Origin: Candidatus Obscuribacterales bacterium
GTDB lineage: Bacteria; Cyanobacteriota; Vampirovibrionia; Obscuribacterales; Obscuribacteraceae
Reading direction: 5' to 3'
Length of the DNA stretch: 64,000 bases
NCBI GenBank assembly: GCA_021732085.1
Contig: JAKFVQ010000023.1
Location: forward strand, 156,756 to 220,755
Shown piece after piece: positions 16,717 through 24,869 of the stretch (position 1 is the stretch's first letter; the number at the start of each line of letters is the position of its first letter). A model generated the notes under the pieces. That model searched no databases. It was given only the letters and a program-made list of their open reading frames with translations, and was not told the DNA's origin. Both the position numbers and the translations under genes were made by a program.

Positions 16717-18351
16717 ATGAAATGGACAGAGACAAAAGCATGGATTGGCAGCCTGTTGCTGCTAAGCATAATCCTGCAAGAAAGCTCGTGTATCGCCTTT
16801 GCCGATGTGAGCAGTCAGCCGCCAGCAAGCTCAGCGCCGAACGAATCGCAAGAAACCGCAACTAATGCAAGCGCTATCATTAGCAAGAACGCGAGCTTTG
16901 AAGCGGCACCTAGCTCGAGTGTCCCTAATTCTACAAACACTGGATCCGACGAAGACGAGCTGGCAGACACAGCTCCTGCCCAACAGCTAGCACAAGCTCC
17001 CACAGACGGTTCCACGAGGCTTAATGGCGATCCAAGCTCGGCACCATCAGCAGTTGACAATCTAACAAAGCAAATTTTGCTGAAAGAAATCGCTCTTGAA
17101 AAATTCAACTTGCGTTACAGGTTGAATGCCGCAAAGCAGGGACGGTGGAAAGGCTGGCGCTATTCAGCTGCATCAGAAGCCAATGCCGGGCTAGGTCTTG
17201 CAGGCGGTATCGTCAGTGTATACAACCGCGGTATTCACGTTCATCGCGCCGATCAAGTGAAACGGCAAATGCAAAAGAAAGCGAACATCATTCCAATGAT
17301 CGGAAATATCATCGGATCGGCAGCTGCAACAAACGAATTCATGGTTAACGAATATCATGAGTACGAAGCATGGCGGAAAGGCCTCTCACCTGGGCAAGCG
17401 CGTAAGTTCGTTGCCAGCACGAAATCGGACATAGATCGTTTGACTCAACAGCGGGACGCATTGATCCGTTTGGAAGAATCGGCACCACTGCTAGCACCTG
17501 AGGCTGAGCTGCATAGACTCGAAGGAAAAGTGCTCGCAGATTTGCTGGATCAAAGCCTTCTGGAATTTCAAAGGTTCCACCTCAACGCCCGCAATTTAAT
17601 GGCGTTTCAACAAATGCAATACATATTCGATTTGGCGAAGAATACCACGGGCGCCATAGGATATGATTTTGCCTGGCTTTCGTTGCATAGAAGACGCCGA
17701 GTTTGGAACTATCGAGCCGGTGTCTTATTCACCGTATCTGGTGCACTAACGATGGGAGGACCCATTGTTAGCCGCGGATTTGCCAAACTCGTAACTGAGT
17801 ATCACAAGCGAACCTTGAAAGACACAATTGAAGATCGCGAAGCAAAAGACGTCGCCAAACTGGAAGCCGACCACAAGGCGCTAAACGACTACGTCAGGGC
17901 GGCTCGCGTGAACGCTCAACGTGCCTACCAATCACTGAACCGACTGGAAGTGTATGGAAATCACAGCAAATACTTCCAAGATCAATACGTTGCTGCCGAA
18001 AAACAGGAAGCTAAAGCAAAACTGACGGCAACACAAAATATTGGCGCCGGTCTATACGTTGGTGGCAGCAAGGTCGCCAGCGGAGTGATGTTCATTATTC
18101 CTGGATACCTCCAGCTCTATAACAAGAACACTCAAACAGCTACGCGGATAACGAACAGCGATCTGCTCGTCGCTGGCATCATCGGGTTACCAGCGTCGTC
18201 ATTCCAAATCCTTGATACGCTAAGGATTCAGGTGCGTGGTGAAATCGACCGCCATAAGCTTTCCAAACAAGGCAAACTACCTGGCCAGCAAATCGCTGCT
18301 CGCCTCAAACAACTCGACGAAATGGAAGCGGCCATCAATGCTGGGCCATAG
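16717..18351 (+). CDS. large exported protein with Gly-rich amphipathic segments, unknown
   Basis: The start at 16717 gives a classical signal peptide (WIGSLLLLSIILQESSCIAFA, possible cleavage after AFA); a TTG at 16690 would add nine residues before it. Residues ~30-110 are Ser/Ala-rich and disordered-looking. The rest (about 430 residues) is helical with long charged stretches (DREAKDVAKLEADHKALNDY). Glycine-rich, weakly hydrophobic stretches interrupt it, such as AGLGLAGGIVSVYN, NIGAGLYVGGSKVASGVMFIIPG and DLLVAGIIGLPASS. They recall membrane-inserting hairpins, but that is inference. No family was recognised. It stands alone and converges on the bestrophin gene. Confidence 0.6.
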   Translation: MKWTETKAWIGSLLLLSIILQESSCIAFADVSSQPPASSAPNESQETATNASAIISKNASFEAAPSSSVPNSTNTGSDEDELADTAPAQQLAQAPTDGSTRLNGDPSSAPSAVDNLTKQILLKEIALEKFNLRYRLNAAKQGRWKGWRYSAASEANAGLGLAGGIVSVYNRGIHVHRADQVKRQMQKKANIIPMIGNIIGSAAATNEFMVNEYHEYEAWRKGLSPGQARKFVASTKSDIDRLTQQRDALIRLEESAPLLAPEAELHRLEGKVLADLLDQSLLEFQRFHLNARNLMAFQQMQYIFDLAKNTTGAIGYDFAWLSLHRRRRVWNYRAGVLFTVSGALTMGGPIVSRGFAKLVTEYHKRTLKDTIEDREAKDVAKLEADHKALNDYVRAARVNAQRAYQSLNRLEVYGNHSKYFQDQYVAAEKQEAKAKLTATQNIGAGLYVGGSKVASGVMFIIPGYLQLYNKNTQTATRITNSDLLVAGIIGLPASSFQILDTLRIQVRGEIDRHKLSKQGKLPGQQIAARLKQLDEMEAAINAGP

Positions 18352-18526
18352 GAAACTTCGCTAATTCTCGGGCGAACCGGCAGTCGCGAAATTCGCGGAG
18401 CTCTTTTCCCCAGGTTCAAATCAGTATCATGCATTTCTGATTCGCCTGATTTTCCGGACTGATGTCCGAAAGACCGCAATCGGCCCAACTAACGCAGCTA
18501 GATGATGCCTGCTGACGCACCTATTG

Positions 18527-18636
18527 GAAAAGGATCTTTTTTCAAGCTTTGACAACCAGGGAGCTTTCGCTCTCAAAGTTCGTCGTTATGGCGGCAAACC
18601 CATGAGGTTGTCATAGTGTGGAAAAAGATCCTTTTT
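18527..18636. repeat. 110-bp element with 31-bp imperfect inverted repeats
   Basis: The left arm 18527-18557 and the reverse complement of the right arm 18606-18636 agree at 26 of 31 positions, including AAAAGGATCTTTTT and the inner GACAACC. The 48-bp centre carries a smaller hairpin (GGGAGC/GCTCTC near 18559-18574). No target-site duplication is visible at the edges. It lies between convergent genes, so it is either a large bidirectional terminator or a MITE-like element. A short ORF with a good ribosome binding site begins 15 bp after it. Confidence 0.7.
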
Positions 18637-18650
18637 AACAGGAGCGAAAA

Positions 18651-18743
18651 ATGTCTCTCATAATGGAAATTTTTTTTTGCGCCTACAATCGCTTGGCTAC
18701 GTCTGCACAGATGTTCAGTTATAGTGAGCAAATTGCTATCTAA
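18651..18743 (+). CDS. candidate 30-residue small protein
   Basis: The ATG at 18651 is preceded by AGGAG with 6 bases of spacing, the best such site in the area. The frame runs 30 codons to TAA (MSLIMEIFFCAYNRLATSAQ, then MFSYSEQIAI). The first third is hydrophobic, the rest polar. It follows directly after the 110-bp inverted-repeat element and ends 19 bp before the convergent bestrophin stop. There is no homology evidence, and chance ORFs of this size are common. The ribosome binding site is the only support. Confidence 0.35.
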   Translation: MSLIMEIFFCAYNRLATSAQMFSYSEQIAI

Positions 18744-18762
18744 CACACCGAGAAATCGGCTC

Positions 18763-19698
18763 TTAGGTCGTCTCTTGTTTCTCAGGAATGATTGTCGGCA
18801 TAAGTTCGATACGGAAGGCACCAGTCACCTTCACTTCGTTGGATTCTTGCACCGTCAGTAGTGACTGCACCGAATCTCTTATCGTCAAACAAATTGCATC
18901 GAGCGGAAGATCGTTTGCACCTAGCCCGAAGGGGCGCTCAACTTCTTCAGCCAGAATCTCGATACCAAGCACAAAATAGGCACTGATCATAACCAGGATA
19001 ATGGACCAGAATCCGAAGTTCGGGACGATCAGCCAGGGCAATATCACCAAATAAATACTGATACCTGCCCAGATCATAAACTTGTACGATCCGGCAATCG
19101 GCGATTTTAAGATGCGTTCGCAGGATCCGCAAATATCCATGAGCGCTCTAGCGTGAACATCCATCTGAATCATGGCGAAACCGTCAACGACACCTTCTTT
19201 GTGCCAGTCGCCAATTCTGCGATAAATGGTATCGGCAACTTGCATCGGCACGTGACCGAACGACGTAATCTCAGCGCCGTCTTCCTCAACAGATTTGACC
19301 TTCAGGTGACCACGCAAGTGATCGCGCAGAACCTGGGGATATTGGATCAAGAACAACGCAATCTGATTGCGCCGCGGATCGTGAACAGGAACGAATTGTT
19401 TAACTTTGATACTCAAGTTTCGAATATCGTTTACTAATTGCCCCCAAAGCTTTCGCGCTTCCCACCAGCGTTCATACGCGCTGTTGGTGCGGAATGCGAG
19501 CAATAATCCCATACCAGCGCTTGAATACAATACGCTGGTGATTTCGGTGAACTTCTTGGCGGCAAACAATTGTTCATCCCACCAGATAACGAAAAGCGTG
19601 TAGCAAAGGATGCCAAACAAAATTTTGCTGAACAGGTTACCTGCAGGAAGAATGTATTTCCAAGAAAGCAACCCGACATATTTTTTTGGTTCAGCCAT
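18763..19698 (-). CDS. bestrophin-family chloride/anion channel (UPF0187, YneE-like)
   Basis: The signature FRTNSAYERWWEARKLWG (~residues 69-86) and the later EEVERPFGLGANDLPLD block identify bacterial bestrophins. Four hydrophobic regions fit: KILFGILCYTLFVIWW, SSAGMGLLLAF, a segment ending in GISIYLVILPWLIV, and FWSIILVMISAYFVLGI. Length (311) is normal. Members form pentameric ion channels in the inner membrane. It is divergent from the oxidoreductase gene, separated by about 220 bp. No regulatory motif was recognised there. Confidence 0.9.
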   Translation of the reverse strand: MAEPKKYVGLLSWKYILPAGNLFSKILFGILCYTLFVIWWDEQLFAAKKFTEITSVLYSSAGMGLLLAFRTNSAYERWWEARKLWGQLVNDIRNLSIKVKQFVPVHDPRRNQIALFLIQYPQVLRDHLRGHLKVKSVEEDGAEITSFGHVPMQVADTIYRRIGDWHKEGVVDGFAMIQMDVHARALMDICGSCERILKSPIAGSYKFMIWAGISIYLVILPWLIVPNFGFWSIILVMISAYFVLGIEILAEEVERPFGLGANDLPLDAICLTIRDSVQSLLTVQESNEVKVTGAFRIELMPTIIPEKQETT

Positions 19699-19921
19699 TC
19701 GAATACCCTTCTTGCGTTTGAACGGAAAGATGCGCTCACAAATATTACTAGATGTCGTGCCAACAAGCCCTTATCTGAGATAACAGCTATTGACTGACTT
19801 GCCAGCAAGGAACCATTATAAGAGATCAAGAGGTCAGTGGGGCTTCTGTGAACGGATGTGGCAAAAGTGATCCGGGCGTATACTGGTATCTTTCGCATAC
19901 CTTTCGCAGGAGATGTTCCGA

Positions 19922-21016
19922 ATGAGCAGCGAGAAGGGGGATTCGAGTCCTCTTAATGTAGCCATTGTCGGCTATGGTCTGGGCGGCAAAGTCTTTCACG
20001 CACCTTTGGTCAAATCCACAGAAGGAATGAAAGTCAGCGGCATCGTAACCCGATCCCAAGAGAAGAAGAATCAGGCAAACACCGATTTACCTTCAGCAGA
20101 GATCTTCGGAAGCTTCGAAGAATTGCTTTCCAAAGCTGACCAGTTCGACATTGCAGTCATCACAACACCAAATACTGAACATGCGCCGCAGGCGATAGCC
20201 GCAATGAAAGCAGGACTGCACGTCGTCGTCGACAAGCCGGTAGCAATTAATTCCGGCCAGTGCCGCCAGATGATGGAAGTATCAAGAGAAACTGGCAAGC
20301 TACTTTCCGTTTTTCAAAACCGCCGCTGGGACGCAGACTTTTTGACGGTCAAGAAATTGATCGAATCAGGAGCGCTTGGCAAGGTCAGCAGATTCGAATC
20401 TCGCTTTGAGCGCTGGCGCCCGCAGCCCAAAGCGAATTCATGGCGCGAAAGTTCAGCAGCAGAGGATGGCGGCGGTTTGCTTTTCGACCTCGGCAGCCAT
20501 GCTATAGATCAAGCCACCTTTCTCTTTGGCAAACCCACCGACGTTTATGCGGAGATGGATGTCCGACGATCAGGAATCAAATCTGATGATGACAGTTTCG
20601 TTTCGCTCAGCTTTCAAAACGGCGTCCGCGCTCACATCTGGGTCAGCCTTGTTTCAGCCTCTGCCGGTCCGCGTTTTCGCGTTCTCGGCAGTGCCGGCGC
20701 CTATAGCAAACTAGGCGTAGACCCGCAGGAAGAGGCGCTCCGTAACGGCAAGACACCACTTGATGCAGATTGGGGAATGGAACCCCAATCGCAATGGGGC
20801 TCACTTAGCCAATACAAAGACGATGTGCACATCGAAGGTAAAGTCGAGTCCCTTCGCGGTTGCCATCAAAAGTTTTATGAAATCATGCGCGACGCCGTTA
20901 AAGGTTTAGGACCAGTTCCAGTAAAAGCTGAAGAGGCTTTGCAAACGATGGAAATTATCGAGCTAGCACGAAACAGCGCCGCCAAGAAGCAATCTCTTGC
21001 CATGTCGCATTCTTAA
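19922..21016 (+). CDS. Gfo/Idh/MocA-family oxidoreductase
   Basis: It has an N-terminal Rossmann fold, NVAIVGYGLGGKVFHAPL, then VITTPNTEHAPQAIAAMKAGLHVVVDKPVA. This is the usual NAD(P) domain, with Lys of DKPVA as the conserved catalytic-site residue. QNRRWDADFLTVKKLI and the C-terminal sheet domain resemble the YdgJ/YhhX subgroup. The second ATG (19922) is used because AGGAG lies 9 bases upstream of it but abuts the first ATG at 19913. The substrate, probably a sugar or polyol, is unknown. The next gene, ffh, starts 121 bp downstream. Confidence 0.9.
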   Translation: MSSEKGDSSPLNVAIVGYGLGGKVFHAPLVKSTEGMKVSGIVTRSQEKKNQANTDLPSAEIFGSFEELLSKADQFDIAVITTPNTEHAPQAIAAMKAGLHVVVDKPVAINSGQCRQMMEVSRETGKLLSVFQNRRWDADFLTVKKLIESGALGKVSRFESRFERWRPQPKANSWRESSAAEDGGGLLFDLGSHAIDQATFLFGKPTDVYAEMDVRRSGIKSDDDSFVSLSFQNGVRAHIWVSLVSASAGPRFRVLGSAGAYSKLGVDPQEEALRNGKTPLDADWGMEPQSQWGSLSQYKDDVHIEGKVESLRGCHQKFYEIMRDAVKGLGPVPVKAEEALQTMEIIELARNSAAKKQSLAMSHS

Positions 21017-21137
21017 GCTTTGCGCGAGAAACAGCAAGTTCAAGCCTATATTTGTTAGCCTATAGATTGGCGATATCGAACTGCCGTTTAATCTGCAGTC
21101 CATAAGAAACTTATCCCGAACAAAGGCGAGCAAAAGA

Positions 21138-22640
21138 ATGTTTGACACTTTGACCGACAGGCTCCAGGAAACAATGAAGACGCTTCGCGGAGACACGAAG
21201 CTAACTCCCGAAAACATGGAAGATGCAATTCGTGAGGTGCGCAAAGCACTGCTCGAAGCAGACGTCAGTTTGAAGGTCGTGAAGTTATTCATAAGCCGCG
21301 TTCGTCAACAGGCACTCGGCGCCGAAGTGCTCGAGTCCGTTTCGCCGGGACAGCAATTCGTCAAAATCGTATACGACGAACTGACCGCCATCCTTGGTGG
21401 AGAGAACGTGCCAATCAACCTGACAGGCGAACCGCCCGTTGTCATGCTGCTTGGTTTGCAAGGCTCTGGAAAAACTACCGCCTGCGCCAAGCTTGCACTG
21501 AAGCTTCGCAAGGAAGGCAACAAGCCATTGATGGTTGCTTGCGACATTCAGCGTCCTGCCGCGATCAAGCAATTACAAACACTCGGCAAACAAATAGACA
21601 TTCCGGTTTTCACAATTCCAGAATCTACAGACGTCGTAGATATCGCTAAGAAAGCTGTTGAAGAAGCGAAGAAGAACGGCAATCATCCAGTAATTCTCGA
21701 CACAGCAGGCCGCTTGCAAATCGACACAGATTTAATGGCAGAGCTCATGCTCATCGATAGAACATTAGAGCCTTCGGAAAAAATGCTTGTTATCGACGCT
21801 ATGACCGGTCAAGAATCCGTCAACGTAGCCGAAACTTTCAACACGCAAATTGGTATTACCGGTGTCCTCCTTGCAAAAGCTGACGGTGATGCAAGAGGCG
21901 GAGCCGCGCTATCAGTACGCGAAGCTGCAGAACAACCTATTAAATTCATCAGCACCGGCGAGAAGCTCGATAACCTGGATGCCTTCTATCCGGATCGCAT
22001 GGCAAGCCGCATCCTTGGAATGGGCGACGTCATTGCCCTCGTTGAAAAGGCACAAGATGCTATCGACGAGAAGGAAGCCGAGAAAGTCGCTAAGCAGATG
22101 ATTGCCGGTGAGTTCACGCTGGAAATGTTCTTACAGTCTCAAAAAATGATGAAACGCATGGGCTCGATGGGAGACATCATGAAGCTCATGGGAATTGGTG
22201 GCATGTTCGGGCTCAACTCCGACCAACAAGACATGCTGGCCACCCACGGTGAAAAGATGCTTCATTTATATGAAACAGCGATTAACTCGATGACACCGGA
22301 AGAGCGCCGCCGTCCAGAAATCATCAACATGCAGCGCCGCCGCCGTATCTCAAAGGGCTCTGGCCTTAAAGATAATGAAATCGGGCAAATGCTGAACGAA
22401 TTTGAACAAATGCGCAAAATGTTCAGCCAATTCCGAGGAATGATGGGCGGAATGCCGATTCCGGGGATGCCAGGAATGCCAGGCATGCCAGGAATGGGCG
22501 GAACTCCGGATTGGGGCGAGCTGATGAAGAATCCGCCACAAATGCCGCCTGGCGGCGGATTTGGCGGCAAGAATCCGCCACCAGGAATGCCGAAAGGCGG
22601 TGGCAGCCTGTTCCGCAAGAAGAATAAAAAGCGGTTCTAA
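21138..22640 (+). CDS. ffh: signal recognition particle protein Ffh (SRP54)
   Basis: This 500-residue GTPase has the N domain, the G domain with GLQGSGKTT (P-loop), DTAGRLQID and TGVLLAKADGDARGG. The methionine-rich M domain follows (LEMFLQSQKMMKRMGSMGDIMKLMG), which binds SRP RNA and signal peptides. It guides nascent membrane proteins to the translocon. The tail is unusually rich in Pro-Gly-Met repeats and ends in a Lys-rich stretch. The gene heads the ffh-rpsP-khpA group. No 4.5S RNA gene was found next to it. Confidence 0.98.
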   Translation: MFDTLTDRLQETMKTLRGDTKLTPENMEDAIREVRKALLEADVSLKVVKLFISRVRQQALGAEVLESVSPGQQFVKIVYDELTAILGGENVPINLTGEPPVVMLLGLQGSGKTTACAKLALKLRKEGNKPLMVACDIQRPAAIKQLQTLGKQIDIPVFTIPESTDVVDIAKKAVEEAKKNGNHPVILDTAGRLQIDTDLMAELMLIDRTLEPSEKMLVIDAMTGQESVNVAETFNTQIGITGVLLAKADGDARGGAALSVREAAEQPIKFISTGEKLDNLDAFYPDRMASRILGMGDVIALVEKAQDAIDEKEAEKVAKQMIAGEFTLEMFLQSQKMMKRMGSMGDIMKLMGIGGMFGLNSDQQDMLATHGEKMLHLYETAINSMTPEERRRPEIINMQRRRRISKGSGLKDNEIGQMLNEFEQMRKMFSQFRGMMGGMPIPGMPGMPGMPGMGGTPDWGELMKNPPQMPPGGGFGGKNPPPGMPKGGGSLFRKKNKKRF

Positions 22641-22772
22641 GGCTGCTAGAATAGATTATTGTTCAATACATAATGCAACGGCTGTCCATTTTTGCGGCCA
22701 ATGCATATACTTCCCATGATATAAAAGAATATTCTGAAAATCAGAAATCAGGAGGAGACAGAGGTCGTTCCA

Positions 22773-23009
22773 GTGGTTAAAATCAGATTGAAGAGAGTTG
22801 GAGCTAAAAAGGCTCCCCATTACAGAGTAGTAGCAACCGACAGCCGCAACCGTCGCGATGGCAGCCCCATCGAAGAACTCGGCTACTACAATCCAATATC
22901 CAAAGAACTCAAACTAAACTTAGAAGCGGTTAAGAAATGGATCAACAACGGCGCCCAGCCAAGCGAGACGGTGGCCGGCCTTATCAAAAAGGCAGAGGTC
23001 GCTTCGTAG
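22773..23009 (+). CDS. rpsP: 30S ribosomal protein S16
   Basis: The 78-residue protein matches S16 throughout: [38 protein letters not shown], and [16 protein letters not shown] at the end. The start is GTG at 22773, with GAGG 8 bases upstream (a longer GGAGGAG lies further up). S16 binds 16S rRNA during 30S assembly. Its last 73 bases overlap the khpA frame, discussed under that gene. Position after ffh is a conserved bacterial arrangement. Confidence 0.97.
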   Translation: MVKIRLKRVGAKKAPHYRVVATDSRNRRDGSPIEELGYYNPISKELKLNLEAVKKWINNGAQPSETVAGLIKKAEVAS

Positions 23010-23293
23010 GACGAGGACGTGGTCCTCGCATTATCAGCGACTCTACAGCCGCTGAAGACCTGGCGGAATATGTGATCACGGTTCTGGCTCGGGACCCGAA
23101 CGCTGTCCAGATAACCCGACAAGCCTTCGGTGCTGGTCGTGCTCGATTGAGCATCACCTGCGATCCGGCAGTAACGGGAAGATTGATCGGCAAGAGTGGA
23201 CGCACTATTTCGGCATTGCGCCAATTAGTGCGTGCCGTAGCCGGCCGTTATGGGAAAAAAGTGGATATAGCAATTCCGCCTTCAGAAACCTAA
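22937..23293 (+). CDS. khpA: KhpA-type KH-domain RNA-binding protein with an Arg/Gly-rich extension
   Basis: Residues ~35-118 are a single KH domain: [19 protein letters not shown], then the GXXG loop in [17 protein letters not shown]. This matches YlqC/KhpA, usually about 75-80 residues and encoded next to rpsP. No start codon is available between rpsP's stop and the KH domain in this frame. The nearest is ATG 22937, inside rpsP, giving 73 bases of overlap. The overlap and the next few codons encode an Arg/Gly-rich tail ([14 protein letters not shown]). The ribosome binding site is weak, so translational coupling to rpsP is likely. The start is the main uncertainty. Confidence 0.85.
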   Translation: MDQQRRPAKRDGGRPYQKGRGRFVGRGRGPRIISDSTAAEDLAEYVITVLARDPNAVQITRQAFGAGRARLSITCDPAVTGRLIGKSGRTISALRQLVRAVAGRYGKKVDIAIPPSET

Positions 23294-23299
23294 TGTCCA

Positions 23300-23833
23300 A
23301 TGGCCGAGTCCGATAACGTATTAAATGGAAGGAAGCTAGCTGAACTTCTTGCGGAGCATCAGGTATTGCACCCTGCCCAGTTGGAGCTGGCTCTTGCTGA
23401 CCAGGAAATTAATGACCTGCCGCTCGAAGAGATTTTGCTCGTTCGCGGCTGGCTCACAGAAGACAAGTTGTACGAAACAGCCCCGTGGTTAAAACCGGGC
23501 TCGAAAGAAAAAGCTCCCTGGGATACCGGAGCTTCAAAGGGCGACGCCAAGCCGTTAACAAATCCAACCGGGCCAAAACCCGAGTGGAAGCCGTCAGTTG
23601 TTATCGATACTCCGGCAAAGCCAGCGCCTGCGGTGCCGGCGAGCAAGCCGACCGGCACCGCAGGCGGTGGCGATGAAAAACCGGCGCCCAAACCACAAGA
23701 TTTACCCAAAGCACCACCTCAACGTCCACACGGAGCTCCGACGACTGAAAACAGTCCGGTTGAAGGTGCCTACGAAGACAACCTGAAAACGTACAAAGAG
23801 ACTCTGAGAAAGATTCTGAGCGCACAGGAATAG
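23300..23833 (+). CDS. cytoplasmic protein with MshEN-like N-terminal helices and Pro-rich tail
   Basis: The first ~60 residues (LAELLAEHQVLHPAQLELAL, then LPLEEILLVRGWLTEDKLYE) resemble half of the MshEN/T2SSE N-terminal fold. That fold is found on type II secretion and pilus ATPases and on c-di-GMP-binding proteins. The c-di-GMP motif is not clearly present. The remainder is a proline/lysine-rich linker and a short C-terminal helix. It has no signal peptide and starts 6 bp after khpA, and the next gene follows after 4 bp, so it belongs to the rpsP operon. Role unknown. Confidence 0.6.
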   Translation: MAESDNVLNGRKLAELLAEHQVLHPAQLELALADQEINDLPLEEILLVRGWLTEDKLYETAPWLKPGSKEKAPWDTGASKGDAKPLTNPTGPKPEWKPSVVIDTPAKPAPAVPASKPTGTAGGGDEKPAPKPQDLPKAPPQRPHGAPTTENSPVEGAYEDNLKTYKETLRKILSAQE

Positions 23834-23837
23834 GCTA

Positions 23838-24866
23838 ATGCCCGCGCGAATCGAAGATCCTTTTGCACCGAAATCATCACAGCTTTTCTTGACAGCATTG
23901 ACAATATGCTGCGCCATGTTCACCGTAGGCGGTGAATCTCTGGCAAAACAAAACGCTAGCAAATCCGTTAGCGGCAGCAAGACTAGCAACAGCAAAGCGA
24001 ATGATGGAGCGAGCACCCAAAGGCCAGGCGGCGGTGCAAGTTCAAAACAAAGCAACAGTCCTAAGCAGCCAGCTAAGCTTTATGGACGCATTGACCAATT
24101 GATGAATTCCAGTGGAGCGAACATTCCAAAAGGTGTTTTCAAAATGGAAACACCAAAATATGATCTCACGCCACCCACAGAAACCGTACAGAGCACCAAA
24201 CCCGGAGAAGTAAAAGCCCTAACCGGTTATGTAACCAACTCCTTCCCGGTCGACTGGAAGGGCACATGGAGCGGATACGTAACAGTGGTCAAATTCGCCG
24301 ACAACCCACTTTGCTGGCGCGGAGATGCGCTGGAAATGTATGGTATTCGGCGAATAAACAAACCTGGGCGGCAAGGACGAATTAGCTGCACATTCCAAAC
24401 AGTGGACGGACTCAGAATGAACCTCGAGCCTCCGACAATAATAATGAGCGTGAACATCCAGCGCCCATCTTTCTCCAGCATTATTGATTCGGTTCCGAAT
24501 ACGCAAGTAATTGATCCGTCATTGGAAAATATGGATGTTGATACCAATTTGCGTGGTGACATGAAAGTGCCACTCGGCTCTGCAGTTAGTTATCGCAACG
24601 TCAACGGCAATCCTGTCTCCATGCGTGTTTTAAAGAACGAATTACGAGAGTTGGACAATAACACGATGGAACAAGATGTACTCGTATCAATGGACGAATA
24701 CAACAAACTAATGGCACGTCTCTCCAATTCATTCAACGAAAGTGTATTGCGTTTTACAGCAAACGGTGATCAGCTAGACCTAACGATCGCGCAAGTATCC
24801 TACGACGCCTCCGGCGCTTTTCTTTCCAAGACGCTCTATACCGGCACGCTAACCAAGAGCAAGTAA
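23838..24866 (+). CDS. exported protein of unknown function
   Basis: AGGAATAGGCTA precedes the ATG. Residues ~15-38 form a signal peptide or anchor (LFLTALTICCAMFTVGGESLA). A Ser/Asn/Lys-rich linker to about residue 80 follows, then a beta-rich domain. Landmarks are ALTGYVTNSFPVDWKGTWSG, a late SLENMDVDTNLRGDMK, and YDASGAFLSKTLYTGTL at the end. No family was recognised. It starts 4 bp after the MshEN-like gene and ends 3 bp before the TPR gene. The three are clearly one transcription unit with rpsP and khpA. Confidence 0.65.
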   Translation: MPARIEDPFAPKSSQLFLTALTICCAMFTVGGESLAKQNASKSVSGSKTSNSKANDGASTQRPGGGASSKQSNSPKQPAKLYGRIDQLMNSSGANIPKGVFKMETPKYDLTPPTETVQSTKPGEVKALTGYVTNSFPVDWKGTWSGYVTVVKFADNPLCWRGDALEMYGIRRINKPGRQGRISCTFQTVDGLRMNLEPPTIIMSVNIQRPSFSSIIDSVPNTQVIDPSLENMDVDTNLRGDMKVPLGSAVSYRNVNGNPVSMRVLKNELRELDNNTMEQDVLVSMDEYNKLMARLSNSFNESVLRFTANGDQLDLTIAQVSYDASGAFLSKTLYTGTLTKSK

Positions 24867-24869
24867 CAA

